Source of the DNA: Deltaproteobacteria bacterium
Lineage (GTDB): Bacteria > Myxococcota_A > UBA9042 > PHBI01 > JACKFB01
Assembly (NCBI GenBank): GCA_020632695.1
Contig: JACKFB010000004.1
Span: forward strand, 350,141 to 414,140
Direction of reading: 5' to 3'
DNA: 64,000 bases
The notes beneath the pieces are model-generated. The model did not search any database and was not told the DNA's origin. It was given only the letters and a program-made list of their open reading frames with translations. The first letter of the stretch is position 1; every line of letters begins with the position of its first letter. The position numbers were made by a program, and so were the translations under genes. Shown piece after piece: positions 19,916-28,804 of this stretch.

Positions 19916-20581
19916 TCAGCAGGCCGGCTCGAGGATGAGCACGCTGCCGGGGTCGGGGAGGCCCTGGCCGCTGTGCCATCGGCTGCGCCCCGGGCGTAGC
20001 GGCGCCGCTGCGAGGTGGGGCAGCAGCGCTTCGATGGGGGCCATGCCCAGGTGGCAGCGGGCGTTGTCGTAGTGGACGGGCAAGGCCACGCGCGGCCTCA
20101 GCGCCTCGAGCAGCGCGGGCGCGTCGCCCGGCCCCAGCGTGTAGACGCCGCCGACCGGGAGCACCAGCACGTCCACGGCACCCAACGCCGCGACGTCGTC
20201 CGGGGTGAGCGGGCAGCCCAGGTCGCCCAGGTGCACCACCCGCAGCCCGTCCAGCTCGAAGGCGATCATCGCGTTCATCCCCATGCGGGTGCCGTGGAAC
20301 CGGTCGTGGTAGGTGAAGCGCGCCGCGAAGCTGAGGCCGGCCGCGTCGCCGCTGCGGTCGACCACCGGGGGAAGTCCGCCGCCGGGCGCCGACAGGTCGG
20401 CGGTGACGTGGGCGTGGTCGACGTGGTGATGGGACACGGTGACCACGTCGGCGGCGAGCTTCACGGCGCCGTGCGCCAGGCGCCCGTCGAAGGCGCCGGG
20501 ACGATAGGGGTCCATGACGACGACGCGCCCGTCGGCAGCCCGCAGCGAGACGCAGGCGTGCCCGTGGAAGCAGATCTCCAA
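19916..20581 (-). CDS. MBL-fold metal-dependent hydrolase (UlaG-like)
   Basis: 221 residues. The fold starts MEICFHGHACVSLRAADGRVVVMDPY, typical of the 'HGHAS' UlaG/ComA-like branch of metallo-beta-lactamase proteins. The metal site is VSHHHVDHAHV, where the standard H-x-H-x-D-H is present as HHHVDH. Later ligands are probably in HLGDLGCPLT and LPVHYDNARCH. The protein is cytoplasmic. The substrate cannot be told; relatives act on lactones, nucleotides or remain unassigned. It follows hpt by 6 bp and so is probably in the same operon, suggesting a link to nucleotide metabolism. Confidence 0.85.
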   Translation of the reverse strand: MEICFHGHACVSLRAADGRVVVMDPYRPGAFDGRLAHGAVKLAADVVTVSHHHVDHAHVTADLSAPGGGLPPVVDRSGDAAGLSFAARFTYHDRFHGTRMGMNAMIAFELDGLRVVHLGDLGCPLTPDDVAALGAVDVLVLPVGGVYTLGPGDAPALLEALRPRVALPVHYDNARCHLGMAPIEALLPHLAAAPLRPGRSRWHSGQGLPDPGSVLILEPAC

Positions 20582-20587
20582 CGGCCC

Positions 20588-21118
20588 TCAGCCGACCTTG
20601 TGGCCGATGTAGGGCAGGTTCCGCAGCTTCTGGCTGAAGTCCAGGCCGAACCCGATGACGAAGCGGTCGTCGATGGTGAAGCCCTTGTAGTCGATGGGCA
20701 CCTCCACCTGCGTGCGCGAGGGCTTGTGCAGCAAGGTGCAGACGCGGAGGCTGGCCGGGTGGCGGGTGCTGAGGTTCTCGAGCAGGTACTTCATCGTCAG
20801 GCCGGTGTCGACGATGTCCTCCACCAGCAGCACGTCGCGCCCCTCGATGGACGCCGTCAGGTCGAGGGCCAGGCGCACGATGCCGGTGGACTCGGTCTCG
20901 TTGCCGTAGCTCGAGGTCGCCAGGAAGTCGACGGTGCAGTCGGTGTCGATGGCCCGCACCAGGTCGGCCAGGAAGACGAAGGAGCCCTTGAGGACGGCGA
21001 CGATGGCCAGATCCTTGCCGGCGTAGTCGCGCGTCAGCTCCGCGCCCATCTCGGCGATACGCTCGGCGAGCGCCTCCGCCGAGATGAGGACCTCGATGTT
21101 CTGCCCCTCGCCGACCAT
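20588..21118 (-). CDS. hpt: Hypoxanthine phosphoribosyltransferase
   Basis: 176 residues, normal length. The PRPP-binding loop VLLVEDIVDTGLT (about 97-109) and the early VLKGSFVFLADLVRAI, with its PPi-loop lysine and glycine, identify a type I phosphoribosyltransferase of the Hpt family. The flexible loop ATSSYGNETESTG and the base-binding end IDDRFVIGFGLDFSQKLRN (with a Phe-Val-Ile-Gly-Phe/Gly core) fit hypoxanthine/guanine specificity. It converts the base plus PRPP to IMP or GMP in purine salvage. GGGAGG precedes the ATG. It lies between upp and the MBL hydrolase, all on the same strand. Confidence 0.95.
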   Translation of the reverse strand: MVGEGQNIEVLISAEALAERIAEMGAELTRDYAGKDLAIVAVLKGSFVFLADLVRAIDTDCTVDFLATSSYGNETESTGIVRLALDLTASIEGRDVLLVEDIVDTGLTMKYLLENLSTRHPASLRVCTLLHKPSRTQVEVPIDYKGFTIDDRFVIGFGLDFSQKLRNLPYIGHKVG

Positions 21119-21175
21119 GGGTGACCTCCCGGAGGCGCGGCGGAGATGGCCGGTGGGGCCACGTCCGGCCGGACC

Positions 21176-22003
21176 TCAGACAAAGACGTTGTTGATGACC
21201 TCCCCGAGCCCGCCGGCGCCGGGGATGATGTACTGGGTGTCGTCGAGGCCGCGCTCGCGCTCGGCGTGGGTGCCCGGCAGCGAGGCCAGGACCTCCGGAT
21301 CGCTCAGGCCGCGGTCGAGCCGGAACGCGTAGATGACCACCTCGGGGCAGGTCGCGCGCAGGTTGCGGACGAACTCGGGCGTTACGATGAGGTTCATGGT
21401 GATGATGCGCCGCGGGACGCCGCCCGCGACCTCGCGGTAGTAGCGTATGGCCTTGACGACCGACGTCCCGGTCGCGCCCATCGGGTCGGGGAAGAGCAGG
21501 AAGCGCCCGCCGATGTCGCCGCCGGTCTTCTCGCCGAAGATGCGGGCGTCGACCACGTGGCCGTCCGCGTCGGTGACGCGGTTCATCACCAGGTGGTCCT
21601 GGCGCACGCCGCTCGGGTCCAGCACGTGGTTGAGCGCGTCGAAGCAGACCTGGGCGGGCAGCATCCCGGCGCGGGCGATGTCGACGCACACCGCGCGGGT
21701 GAGCGGGTCGACCACCTCGCCGCGGAACACGCCCGCGGGGCTGTGCGCGATCATGCGCGTCGGCGTCTCGATGGCCGCCGTCGGGAACTCACGGGCGACG
21801 ACCGCCGCGATGAGATCGCGGTAGAGGGTGGTGACCAGATGGTTCACCGTCGGCTGGAAGGTGCGCTCCGCCCCGAGCCGGGCCAGCAGGGCCAGGTGGT
21901 ACGGGTCCGACAGCAGATGCACCCGGTCGCCGTAGAGGTGCCGGAGCTCGCCACGGACGAGGTTCTCGGTGCGGTAGGCCGCGTCCTGGTGGGCCGGGTG
22001 CAT
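21176..22003 (-). CDS. upp: Uracil phosphoribosyltransferase-like protein
   Basis: 275 residues, about 65 longer than common bacterial Upp. The order of blocks is that of UPRTases: LLSDPYHLALLARLG near the start, VCVDIARAGML (the usual VPILRAGLGM position), the PRPP loop LFPDPMGATGTSV, and a C-terminal base-binding segment DDTQYIIPGAGGLGEVINN. The last differs from the usual PGLGDAGDR. The extra length lies partly in an insert around GEKTGGDIGGRFLLF. It probably makes UMP from uracil and PRPP, but the altered base-binding end means that another pyrimidine base or a regulatory role cannot be excluded. GGAGG precedes the ATG. It is followed by hpt after 57 bp. Confidence 0.8.
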   Translation of the reverse strand: MHPAHQDAAYRTENLVRGELRHLYGDRVHLLSDPYHLALLARLGAERTFQPTVNHLVTTLYRDLIAAVVAREFPTAAIETPTRMIAHSPAGVFRGEVVDPLTRAVCVDIARAGMLPAQVCFDALNHVLDPSGVRQDHLVMNRVTDADGHVVDARIFGEKTGGDIGGRFLLFPDPMGATGTSVVKAIRYYREVAGGVPRRIITMNLIVTPEFVRNLRATCPEVVIYAFRLDRGLSDPEVLASLPGTHAERERGLDDTQYIIPGAGGLGEVINNVFV

Positions 22004-22082
22004 GGCGCTTCCTCCACGAGGTGGCGACCCTAGCCCTGGCGCCGAAGCACGGTCAAGGCGCGCCGGCCGCGTGGGGCCAGCG

Positions 22083-23933
22083 TCAGGACACCAGGACGCG
22101 GGCCGGGTCGAGGCTGGCGGCGCGCTGGGCCGGCACGAAGGCCCCGAGCAGGCAGAAGATGAGCGCGAAGACCAGGGCGCCGGCGAAGATGCGCCAGTCG
22201 AAGTGGAAGAAGTCGTCGGGCTTGAAGGGGATGCCCTCGAGGTAGCGGGCGGCCGCCGCGTTGACCAGGCGCGAGAAGCCGAAGCCGAGCAGCGTCCCGG
22301 CGAGGGTCCCGAACACGCCGATGGCGGCTGCCTCGACCAGGACGACCCGGCGCACGTCGGCGCGCGTGGCGCCGATGGCGCGCATGATGCCGATCTCGTG
22401 GCGCCGCTCGGTGATGATGGTGAGGAAGGTGTGGGTGATGTTGACGGCGGCGACGCCCATGATGACGACGCTGATGAAGCTGAAGACCACCGTCAGGATG
22501 AAGAGCAGGTCGGCCGCCTTGCGCGCGTCCTGGCTGCGGCTCGAGAGCGACAGGCCCCGCTCCTCCAGCTCGCCGATGAGGGCGCTGACGTCCTCGTTGC
22601 CCTCGGTCTCGAGGATGAACGTGTCGTAGGTGCGCGCCGAGTCGCGGCCCTTGTAGCGGGTGTTGAGCGCGCGGACCGTGTCGATGGGCAGGGTCACGCC
22701 GAACTCCAGCGCCTTCTGGGAGAAGCCCACCACCTGGGCGAGCTTCACGGCCTGCACGTTCTTCGCCAGGTCGCCCGTGAAGTAGCTGCCGCCGAAATGC
22801 ATCCGGAAGCTGATGCCGAGGATGGCCTCGACGCCGTCGAGGGGCTGCAGGCCCAGCGAGCTGGCCACCGAAGAGTTGAACACCTCGATGAGGAAGGGGT
22901 TGAGCAGCACCGGCAGCGGCTTCTCGCAGTACCCCTCGGCCACGGTGGTATCACGCACCGCACAATAGGTGTCGTCCGGGCAGGTCATCGGCTCGCAGGT
23001 GGCGCTGCCGTAGGGCACCCCGTTGGCGCAGCGGCCGGTGACGGTGCCCGCCAGGTCGCGCGGGCTGTCCGAGTACTGGCGGTCCTTCTGTCCCACGGTG
23101 CAGGGCAGGCGCACGCACCCGTGTCCGCCGCCGGGCAGCGCGTCGCAGACGCTGGCCTCGTCGCAGTCGGCGTCGCTGGCGCAGTCGGGCAGGCAGACCT
23201 GGGGGCAGCCCTCGCCCTCGCAGCCCGGCTGGGGCGCGCAGCTCGACCCCTCGTCGCACGCCGCGCCGCCCTCGCAGGGCGTCCGGCACAGCCCACCCAG
23301 GCAGCGCTGGCCCGCCAGGCAGTGCTCGTCGGAGCCCTCCTCCTCGCAGGGGATCGCCAGCGACGGAGCCTCGAAGCGGCGCCAGTACTCGATGCGACCG
23401 CAGAGCCCGTCCTCGCCGCACTCCTGGCCCAGCGGGCACTCCTCGTCCTTCTTGCACGCCCCGCGCTTGCGTAGCGCCGCGCGGCGCCGCTTGTCCTCGA
23501 CGCGCTCGGTCTGCTGCAGATCCTCCTGGAGCAGCTCCGGGTCCAGCCCGTCGAAGAAGGCCTCCGTCCGCATGTTGTAGCCGAACATGGTCTTGCCGCC
23601 CCACAGCCGCGCCTGCAGCCGCGAGCGCATCTTGGGGTAGACCGCCGTCACGTCGGGCAGCGAGCGCAGCGTGTCCACCATGCGCGGGCCCAGGAGCGCC
23701 GGGTCCACCACCGCCTCGCGCAGGCCGACCACGCCCACGGTCGCCGGCTCCACCTCGATCTGGTTGACCGGGTAGATCCGATTGAGCACCCCGGCCTGGA
23801 TCCCCATGCCCAGCGCCACGAAGAAGGTCAGCGTCGCCACGCCGACGATGATGCCGACGCTCGACAGGATGAAGGCGCGCTTGTTGCGGCGGATGTTGCC
23901 CCAGACCACCGAGAGGACGCGGCGCAGCTCCAT
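22083..23933 (-). CDS. MacB/FtsX-type ABC permease with 24-cysteine periplasmic insertion
   Basis: 616 residues from ATG 23933, which shares one base with the ATPase stop (TGATG). An amphipathic start and helix 1 (about 21-46) are followed by a large external domain. Three helices near the end (LLFILTVVFSFISVVIMG, VVLVEAAAIGVFGTLAG, FAGALVFALIFCLLGAF) and the ERRHEIGIMRAIGATRADVRR loop are typical of FtsX/MacB permeases. The odd part is residues 160-336, which hold 24 cysteines in blocks such as CPLGQECGEDGLC and CASDADCDEASVC, like the secreted Cys-rich lipoproteins of this lineage. The normal MacB domain flanks it. It probably forms disulphides in the periplasm. With the ATPase and the upstream lipoprotein it forms one operon. 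The transported or released substrate is unknown; a LolCDE/MacB-like mechanotransmission role is the likeliest. Confidence 0.92.
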   Translation of the reverse strand: MELRRVLSVVWGNIRRNKRAFILSSVGIIVGVATLTFFVALGMGIQAGVLNRIYPVNQIEVEPATVGVVGLREAVVDPALLGPRMVDTLRSLPDVTAVYPKMRSRLQARLWGGKTMFGYNMRTEAFFDGLDPELLQEDLQQTERVEDKRRRAALRKRGACKKDEECPLGQECGEDGLCGRIEYWRRFEAPSLAIPCEEEGSDEHCLAGQRCLGGLCRTPCEGGAACDEGSSCAPQPGCEGEGCPQVCLPDCASDADCDEASVCDALPGGGHGCVRLPCTVGQKDRQYSDSPRDLAGTVTGRCANGVPYGSATCEPMTCPDDTYCAVRDTTVAEGYCEKPLPVLLNPFLIEVFNSSVASSLGLQPLDGVEAILGISFRMHFGGSYFTGDLAKNVQAVKLAQVVGFSQKALEFGVTLPIDTVRALNTRYKGRDSARTYDTFILETEGNEDVSALIGELEERGLSLSSRSQDARKAADLLFILTVVFSFISVVIMGVAAVNITHTFLTIITERRHEIGIMRAIGATRADVRRVVLVEAAAIGVFGTLAGTLLGFGFSRLVNAAAARYLEGIPFKPDDFFHFDWRIFAGALVFALIFCLLGAFVPAQRAASLDPARVLVS

Positions 23934-24637
23934 CAGGCGCCCTCCCCTGCGGCAGCCGGCGCGCCCTCCGCCGGCTCGATGCGCCCGTCGCGGATGTGGA
24001 TCACGCGGTCGCACACGCGCGCGACCTCGGGATCGTGGGTCACGATGACCACCGTGAGGCCGTCCTGGCGGTTCGTCTCGCGGAAGAGTTCGAGCACCAG
24101 CGCGCCGCTGGCGCTGTCGAGAGCGCCCGTCGGCTCGTCGGCCAGCAGCAGCGCCGGGTGGTTGAAGAGCGCCCGCGCGATGGCCACCCGCTGCTTCTCG
24201 CCACCCGAGAGCAGGCGCGGGCTGGTCGCGACCTTGCTGCCGAGGCGCACCCGCTCGAGCAGCGCCACCGCGCGTGCGTGCTGGTCCTTGCCGCGCTCGT
24301 CCCGGTCGAACCACGCCGGCAGCGCGACGTTGTCGGCCACCGAGAGGTGGGGCAGCAGGTGGAACTGCTGGAACACGAACGAGACGGTCCGGTTTCGGAA
24401 GCGGCTGCGCGCCTTGTCGCCCAGCCCGCGCAGCGACTGCCCGCCGACCACGACCTCGCCCTCGTAGTCCCCGTCCAGCGCACCGACGATGTTGAGCAGG
24501 GTCGACTTGCCGCTGCCGCTCTGGCCCATCAGCGCGACCAGCTCGCCCTTGGCCACGTCGAGGCTGACGCCCCGCAGCACGTGGTTGTCGTTGCCCCCTT
24601 CCCGGTAGTGCTTGTGCAGGCCGGCGATGTGGATCAC
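23933..24637 (-). CDS. ABC transporter ATP-binding protein (LolD/MacB type)
   Basis: 234 residues from a GTG that overlaps the preceding gene's stop (GTGA). All motor motifs are present: Walker A GQSGSGKST, Q-loop FVFQQFHLLPHLSV, signature LSGGEKQRVAIA, Walker B LLLADEPTGALD and switch histidine VIVTHD. The sequence is of the LolD/MacB branch, whose members power FtsX-fold permeases rather than classical importers. It is the cytoplasmic motor for the permease directly downstream. Confidence 0.96.
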   Translation of the reverse strand: MIHIAGLHKHYREGGNDNHVLRGVSLDVAKGELVALMGQSGSGKSTLLNIVGALDGDYEGEVVVGGQSLRGLGDKARSRFRNRTVSFVFQQFHLLPHLSVADNVALPAWFDRDERGKDQHARAVALLERVRLGSKVATSPRLLSGGEKQRVAIARALFNHPALLLADEPTGALDSASGALVLELFRETNRQDGLTVVIVTHDPEVARVCDRVIHIRDGRIEPAEGAPAAAGEGA

Positions 24638-26280
24638 AGCGCCACCTCCAGACCCAGGTCCACACCGCCGGGCTCGACGCCGAGGGAGATCCCCACCGCC
24701 CGGATGTCGTTGATGAGCTTCAGGAAGTACGGCGGGAGCCCCTTCTCGGCCAGCTCGCGGGTGATCCGCGGGAAGGTGGTCAGCACGCCCAGCGCCGGGC
24801 CGTCCCCGGCCAGGAGTCCCGGGCCCAGCGTCTCGTCCGCGGCCTTGGCGACGGTCACCCCGCGCCCCTGGGCCACGTCCAGGAAGCGCTCCGCCTCGCC
24901 CTCACCGGAGAGCAGCACCAGGGCGTCGCCGCGCAAGAGCAGGCTCCAGGCCTCCCGCACCGGCTTGTCCCGCCGCACGCTGTACCCGACGTAGCCGCCC
25001 TGGGAGACCGCGTCCACCGCGTACCCGTCCTGCCGCAGCCCGTCGGCGGCGCGGTCGAGCAGCGCCTTGGCCGCCGCCGCGTCGCGCACCCGCAGGCCGC
25101 CGGCGGCGTGGAGCTGCTGCAGGAAGCTCTCCGGGCGCCGGGCGGCCTGGGTCATCTGCTCCACCGAGGTGTCGGGGTCCAGGCCCAGCACCGCGACGGC
25201 CAGCTCGCCGCTGGCCAGCTCGAGCAGCTCCGCCGGCGTGGGCAGGCGCGCGCCGACGGCGCCGGGGAAGGTCGACGGGAGCACGGTCTCCCGCAAGAAG
25301 CGCGGCAGGCGTCGCACGCGCCCGGCGTCGAAGCGCAGCCGGGCGAAGGCCGTCAGCGCCTTGGGGAACACGTCCGCCAGCGGCTCGGGCGCGTCGGGGG
25401 CGGTCAACCACCCCGCGGCCAGCTCGCCCTCCCCCTCCCAGGCGCCGTGCACGTGCACGCTCAAGCGATCCTCGGTGAGCGCCAGGGCTCCGGTCCAGAG
25501 CGACAATCGACCGAGCACCGGCGTCACGAAGGCACCCACGGTGCCGAGCCCACCGGGGGTCGGCAGCGGCTGGCGCACCACCAACCAGGCCCCCGCCGCC
25601 TCGCCCAGCGCCGCGCGCGCCGTGGCGGCGGGCTCGGAGGTGGCCAGCCCGGACGTCCCCGAGGCCTGCGCGAGCCAGGCGGCGCGCGGGTCGGCGTCGC
25701 CGCGGGTCACGGTCACCAGCGCCACGCCGTCCCGAGCCAGCCCGAAGGCCATGCGCCAGGCCGGGGCCGCGTCCGCAGCCGGGCTCGACGGCGCTCCGTC
25801 GGCGAGCCCGGCGAGGCCCGAGGCCTCGTCGACCCGATGCACGGTGGCCCCGGCGCCCTTCTCGGCGCGGGTGGCCACCAGCGCGTTGAAGCGCTCGGCG
25901 CTGACCACCGACGCGGCCACGCCCAAGGCGCCGTCGTCCTCGAAGATCGCGAACCCTCCGTCCGGGTCCAGCCCCGCCCGGCGCAGCCCGTCCTCGCTGG
26001 CCAGGTCGACCCCGAAGCGGGCATCGATCAGATCGATGAGCCCGCTGGCGCCCTCGACCCCCGCCAGGAACGCGTTGAGGCGCCCGCGCAGCGCCTCCAT
26101 CCGAGGAACCACGACCACCGCGGCGCTGTCCGCAGGCACGACCGAGAGCGCGTCACCGCCCCGTCCGTCACAGCCGCCACCACAGCCCAGCGAGGAAGCC
26201 GCCGCCAGCCCACCGAGCAGCGCCAGGGCAGCGAGGCGGCGAATTCGAGTGGTTCGAGCGACGAGGATCGCGGTCTCCAT
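24634..26280 (-). CDS. Large lipoprotein of unknown function, first gene of the ABC operon
   Basis: 548 residues starting METAILVARTTRIRRL with a signal ending SSLGCGGGC; Cys33 is the likely lipidated residue. The body is Ala/Leu-rich with alternating strands and helices. It opens with SVVPADSAAVVVVPRMEALRG and contains GYVGYSVRRDKP and LSGEGEAERFLDVAQG, resembling the DUF3352-like proteins in which a repeated fold scores as 'protein of unknown function'; I cannot confirm the family. The gene overlaps the ATPase gene (GTGA) and so belongs with the transporter. It may be a periplasmic adaptor or substrate lipoprotein. ATG 26280 is the first start after the repeat-rich gap. Confidence 0.75.
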   Translation of the reverse strand: METAILVARTTRIRRLAALALLGGLAAASSLGCGGGCDGRGGDALSVVPADSAAVVVVPRMEALRGRLNAFLAGVEGASGLIDLIDARFGVDLASEDGLRRAGLDPDGGFAIFEDDGALGVAASVVSAERFNALVATRAEKGAGATVHRVDEASGLAGLADGAPSSPAADAAPAWRMAFGLARDGVALVTVTRGDADPRAAWLAQASGTSGLATSEPAATARAALGEAAGAWLVVRQPLPTPGGLGTVGAFVTPVLGRLSLWTGALALTEDRLSVHVHGAWEGEGELAAGWLTAPDAPEPLADVFPKALTAFARLRFDAGRVRRLPRFLRETVLPSTFPGAVGARLPTPAELLELASGELAVAVLGLDPDTSVEQMTQAARRPESFLQQLHAAGGLRVRDAAAAKALLDRAADGLRQDGYAVDAVSQGGYVGYSVRRDKPVREAWSLLLRGDALVLLSGEGEAERFLDVAQGRGVTVAKAADETLGPGLLAGDGPALGVLTTFPRITRELAEKGLPPYFLKLINDIRAVGISLGVEPGGVDLGLEVAL

Positions 26281-26371
26281 GGCGAACGAGAGGCAGCAGC
26301 GCCGCCCCGGTGGGCGGTGTAGAACGGCCCCCCGGGGCTGTCAACCGAGGGACGGCGCCGTGGCCCAGGGG

Positions 26372-26739
<368 letters not shown>

Positions 26740-26741
26740 CG

Positions 26742-26771
26742 TTGACGCCGCGGCGGCGCCCGCGCTACGGG
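26742..26771 (+). promoter_or_regulatory. Weak promoter candidate before the cystathionine-synthase-like gene
   Basis: TTGACG (26742-26747) and TACGGG (26766-26771) are 18 bp apart and begin at the end of the hexanucleotide tract, 31 bp before the chosen start. The -10 match is poor. Confidence 0.25.
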
Positions 26772-26802
26772 TGCGGACCCGCAGATTCGATTGGAGCGTC
26801 CC

Positions 26803-27963
26803 GTGGCAGAGCTTCGCACCCCCGGCATCGGCACCCGCGCCATCCACGCGGGGCAGTCGCCCGATCCGACCACCGGCGCGATCATGACGCCGGTGTACCT
26901 GACCAGTACCTATGTCCAGGTCTCGCCCGGCGAGCACCGGGGTTACGAGTACAGCCGCACCGGCAACCCGACGCGTACGGCGCTGCAGGACTGCGTGGCC
27001 GCGCTGGAGGGAGGCACCCACGGGCTGGCCTTCGCCAGCGGGTGCGCGGCGGCCTCGACGCTGCTGCACAGCTTCGAGGCGGGCAGCCACATCATCTGCG
27101 GCGACGACGTGTACGGCGGGACCTATCGCCTGTTCCAGAACGTCTGGACGCGCCACGGGTTGAGCGTGGATTTCGTCGACCTGGGCGATCCGGATGCGCT
27201 CGAGCGGGCGCGGCGGCCCGAGACGCGCATGGTCTGGCTCGAGTCGCCGACCAACCCGATGCTCAAGCTCGCCGACATCGAGGCGATCGCCTCGCGCTGC
27301 AAGGCGGCCGGCATGCGGCTGGCCGTCGACAACACCTTCATGTCACCGATCTTCCAGCGCCCGCTCGAGCTCGGCGCCGACGTGGTGGTCCACTCGACGA
27401 CCAAGTACCTCAACGGGCACTCCGACGTGGTCGGCGGCGTGCTGGTGACCAACGACGCGGTGTGGGCCGAGCAGCTCGCCTGGCTCCAGAACGCCGTGGG
27501 CGCCGTCCCGGGGCCGCTGGACTGCTTCCTCACCTTGCGCGGCATCAAGACCCTGCATGTGCGCATGGAGCGGCACGCACAGAGCGCCATGCGCGTCGCC
27601 CGCTGGCTCGAGGCGCACCCCGCCGTCGAGCGGGTGATCTACCCGGGCCTCGAGAGCCACCCGCAGCACGCCCTGGCCGCGCGCCAGATGAGCGGCTTCG
27701 GCGGGATGATCACCTTCTTCGTGCGTGGCGGCCTCGAGGCCGCGCGGCGCATGCTCGAGCGCACGCACCTGTTCCAGCTCGCCGAGAGCCTGGGCGGCGT
27801 CGAGAGCCTGGTCGAGCACCCCGCCATCATGACCCACGCCTCCATCCCGCCGGAGCAGCGGGCCGCCCTGGGCATCAGCGACTCGCTGGTGCGCCTGTCG
27901 GTGGGCATCGAGGACGTCGACGACCTCATCGCCGACCTCGAGCACGCGCTCGGCGGCGACTGA
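26803..27963 (+). CDS. Cystathionine gamma-synthase/lyase family PLP enzyme
   Basis: 386 residues from GTG 26803, with GGAG at 26793 well placed; a TTG at 26791 is also in frame. Signatures: TRAIHAGQSPDPTTGAIMTP at the start, YEYSRTGNPTR, ESPTNPML, DNTFMSP, and the PLP-lysine block VVVHSTTKYLNGHSD with Lys201. SLGGVESLVEHPAIMTHAS and the C-terminal LVRLSVGIEDVDDLIAD fit cystathionine gamma-synthase/lyase, and the HASIP block resembles MetB/MetC family members. It acts in trans-sulfuration between cysteine and homocysteine; direction (synthase or lyase) cannot be fixed from sequence. Single gene; the next gene runs convergently, with its end 18 bp away. Confidence 0.92.
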   Translation: MAELRTPGIGTRAIHAGQSPDPTTGAIMTPVYLTSTYVQVSPGEHRGYEYSRTGNPTRTALQDCVAALEGGTHGLAFASGCAAASTLLHSFEAGSHIICGDDVYGGTYRLFQNVWTRHGLSVDFVDLGDPDALERARRPETRMVWLESPTNPMLKLADIEAIASRCKAAGMRLAVDNTFMSPIFQRPLELGADVVVHSTTKYLNGHSDVVGGVLVTNDAVWAEQLAWLQNAVGAVPGPLDCFLTLRGIKTLHVRMERHAQSAMRVARWLEAHPAVERVIYPGLESHPQHALAARQMSGFGGMITFFVRGGLEAARRMLERTHLFQLAESLGGVESLVEHPAIMTHASIPPEQRAALGISDSLVRLSVGIEDVDDLIADLEHALGGD

Positions 27964-27981
27964 CCCGCCGCTGGCCCGCGG

Positions 27982-28773
27982 CTACTCGCCCTTGAACACG
28001 GGCTTGCGCTTCTCGGCGAAGGCGCGGCCCCCCTCACGGGCGTCGCGGGTCGAGAGGATGGGCCAGCCGATCTCGAGCTCACGGGCGAGGCCCTCGGCCT
28101 CGGTCATCTCCGCGGTCTCCTTGACCGAGCGCAGGATCGCCTGCACCGCGAGCGGGCCGTTGTCGGCGATGCGCGCGGCGATGCGCCGGGCCTCGGCCAG
28201 CGCCTGACCCTCCGGCACGACGCGCCCGACCAGCCCGATGCGCAGCGCCTCGGCCGCGTCGATCATCTCGCCGGTGAGCAGCATCTCCAGCGCCTTGGTG
28301 TGGGGGATCTGCCGCCGCAGGCGCACCGTGGAGCCCCCCAGCGGGAAGAGCCCCATGCGGGCCTCGGTCACCCCGAAGCGCGCCGTCTCGGCAGCCACCC
28401 GGATGTCGGTGGCCTGGAGGATCTCGGTGCCCCCGCCCAGCGCGTAGCCCTCCACGGCGGCGATGAGCGGCTTCTTCAGCGTGTAGTGACGCAGGAAACA
28501 CCGCCAGTGCAGGTCCGGGTCCTCGTCGAAGCGCGCCTGCCAGGGGCTGGTCTGCCGATCCAGGTGGGTCTTCAGGTCCGCCCCCGCCGAGAACGTCCCG
28601 CCGGCGCCGGTCAGGATCACCGCGCGGATGTCCGGGTCCTCGTCCACCATCACCCAGGCGTCGGCGAGGCGCGCCATCATCTCCAGGCCGAAGGCGTTGC
28701 GCGCCTCGGGGCGGTTGAGCGTCAGGACGCAGACGTGGCCGTCGCGTTCGATCAGCAGATGGGGTTCGCTCAC
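27982..28773 (-). CDS. Enoyl-CoA hydratase/isomerase (crotonase) family protein
   Basis: 263 residues from GTG 28773, preceded by GGAG. The crotonase fold is clear: LTLNRPEARNAF, the oxyanion-hole segment GAGGTFSAGADLKTHLD, and the second oxyanion/active-site segment AAVEGYALGGGTEIL with the catalytic region EARMGLFPLGGSTVRL. The usual second glutamate of the hydratase site falls at or near TEARMGLFP. It acts on a CoA thioester in fatty-acid or amino-acid catabolism; the exact substrate is unknown. The gene is transcribed towards the cystathionine-type gene and follows the PRMT-like gene by 31 bp. Confidence 0.9.
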   Translation of the reverse strand: MSEPHLLIERDGHVCVLTLNRPEARNAFGLEMMARLADAWVMVDEDPDIRAVILTGAGGTFSAGADLKTHLDRQTSPWQARFDEDPDLHWRCFLRHYTLKKPLIAAVEGYALGGGTEILQATDIRVAAETARFGVTEARMGLFPLGGSTVRLRRQIPHTKALEMLLTGEMIDAAEALRIGLVGRVVPEGQALAEARRIAARIADNGPLAVQAILRSVKETAEMTEAEGLARELEIGWPILSTRDAREGGRAFAEKRKPVFKGE

Positions 28774-28804
28774 GGGATCTCCGGGGCAGACTGCAAGGTT
28801 GCTC

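Noticed and set aside
22083..24665. Extended permease with about 244 extra N-terminal residues
   Set aside because: The extension overlaps the well-supported ATPase frame and is Arg/Gly-rich. The internal ATG at 23933 gives the standard permease start and a TGATG coupling.
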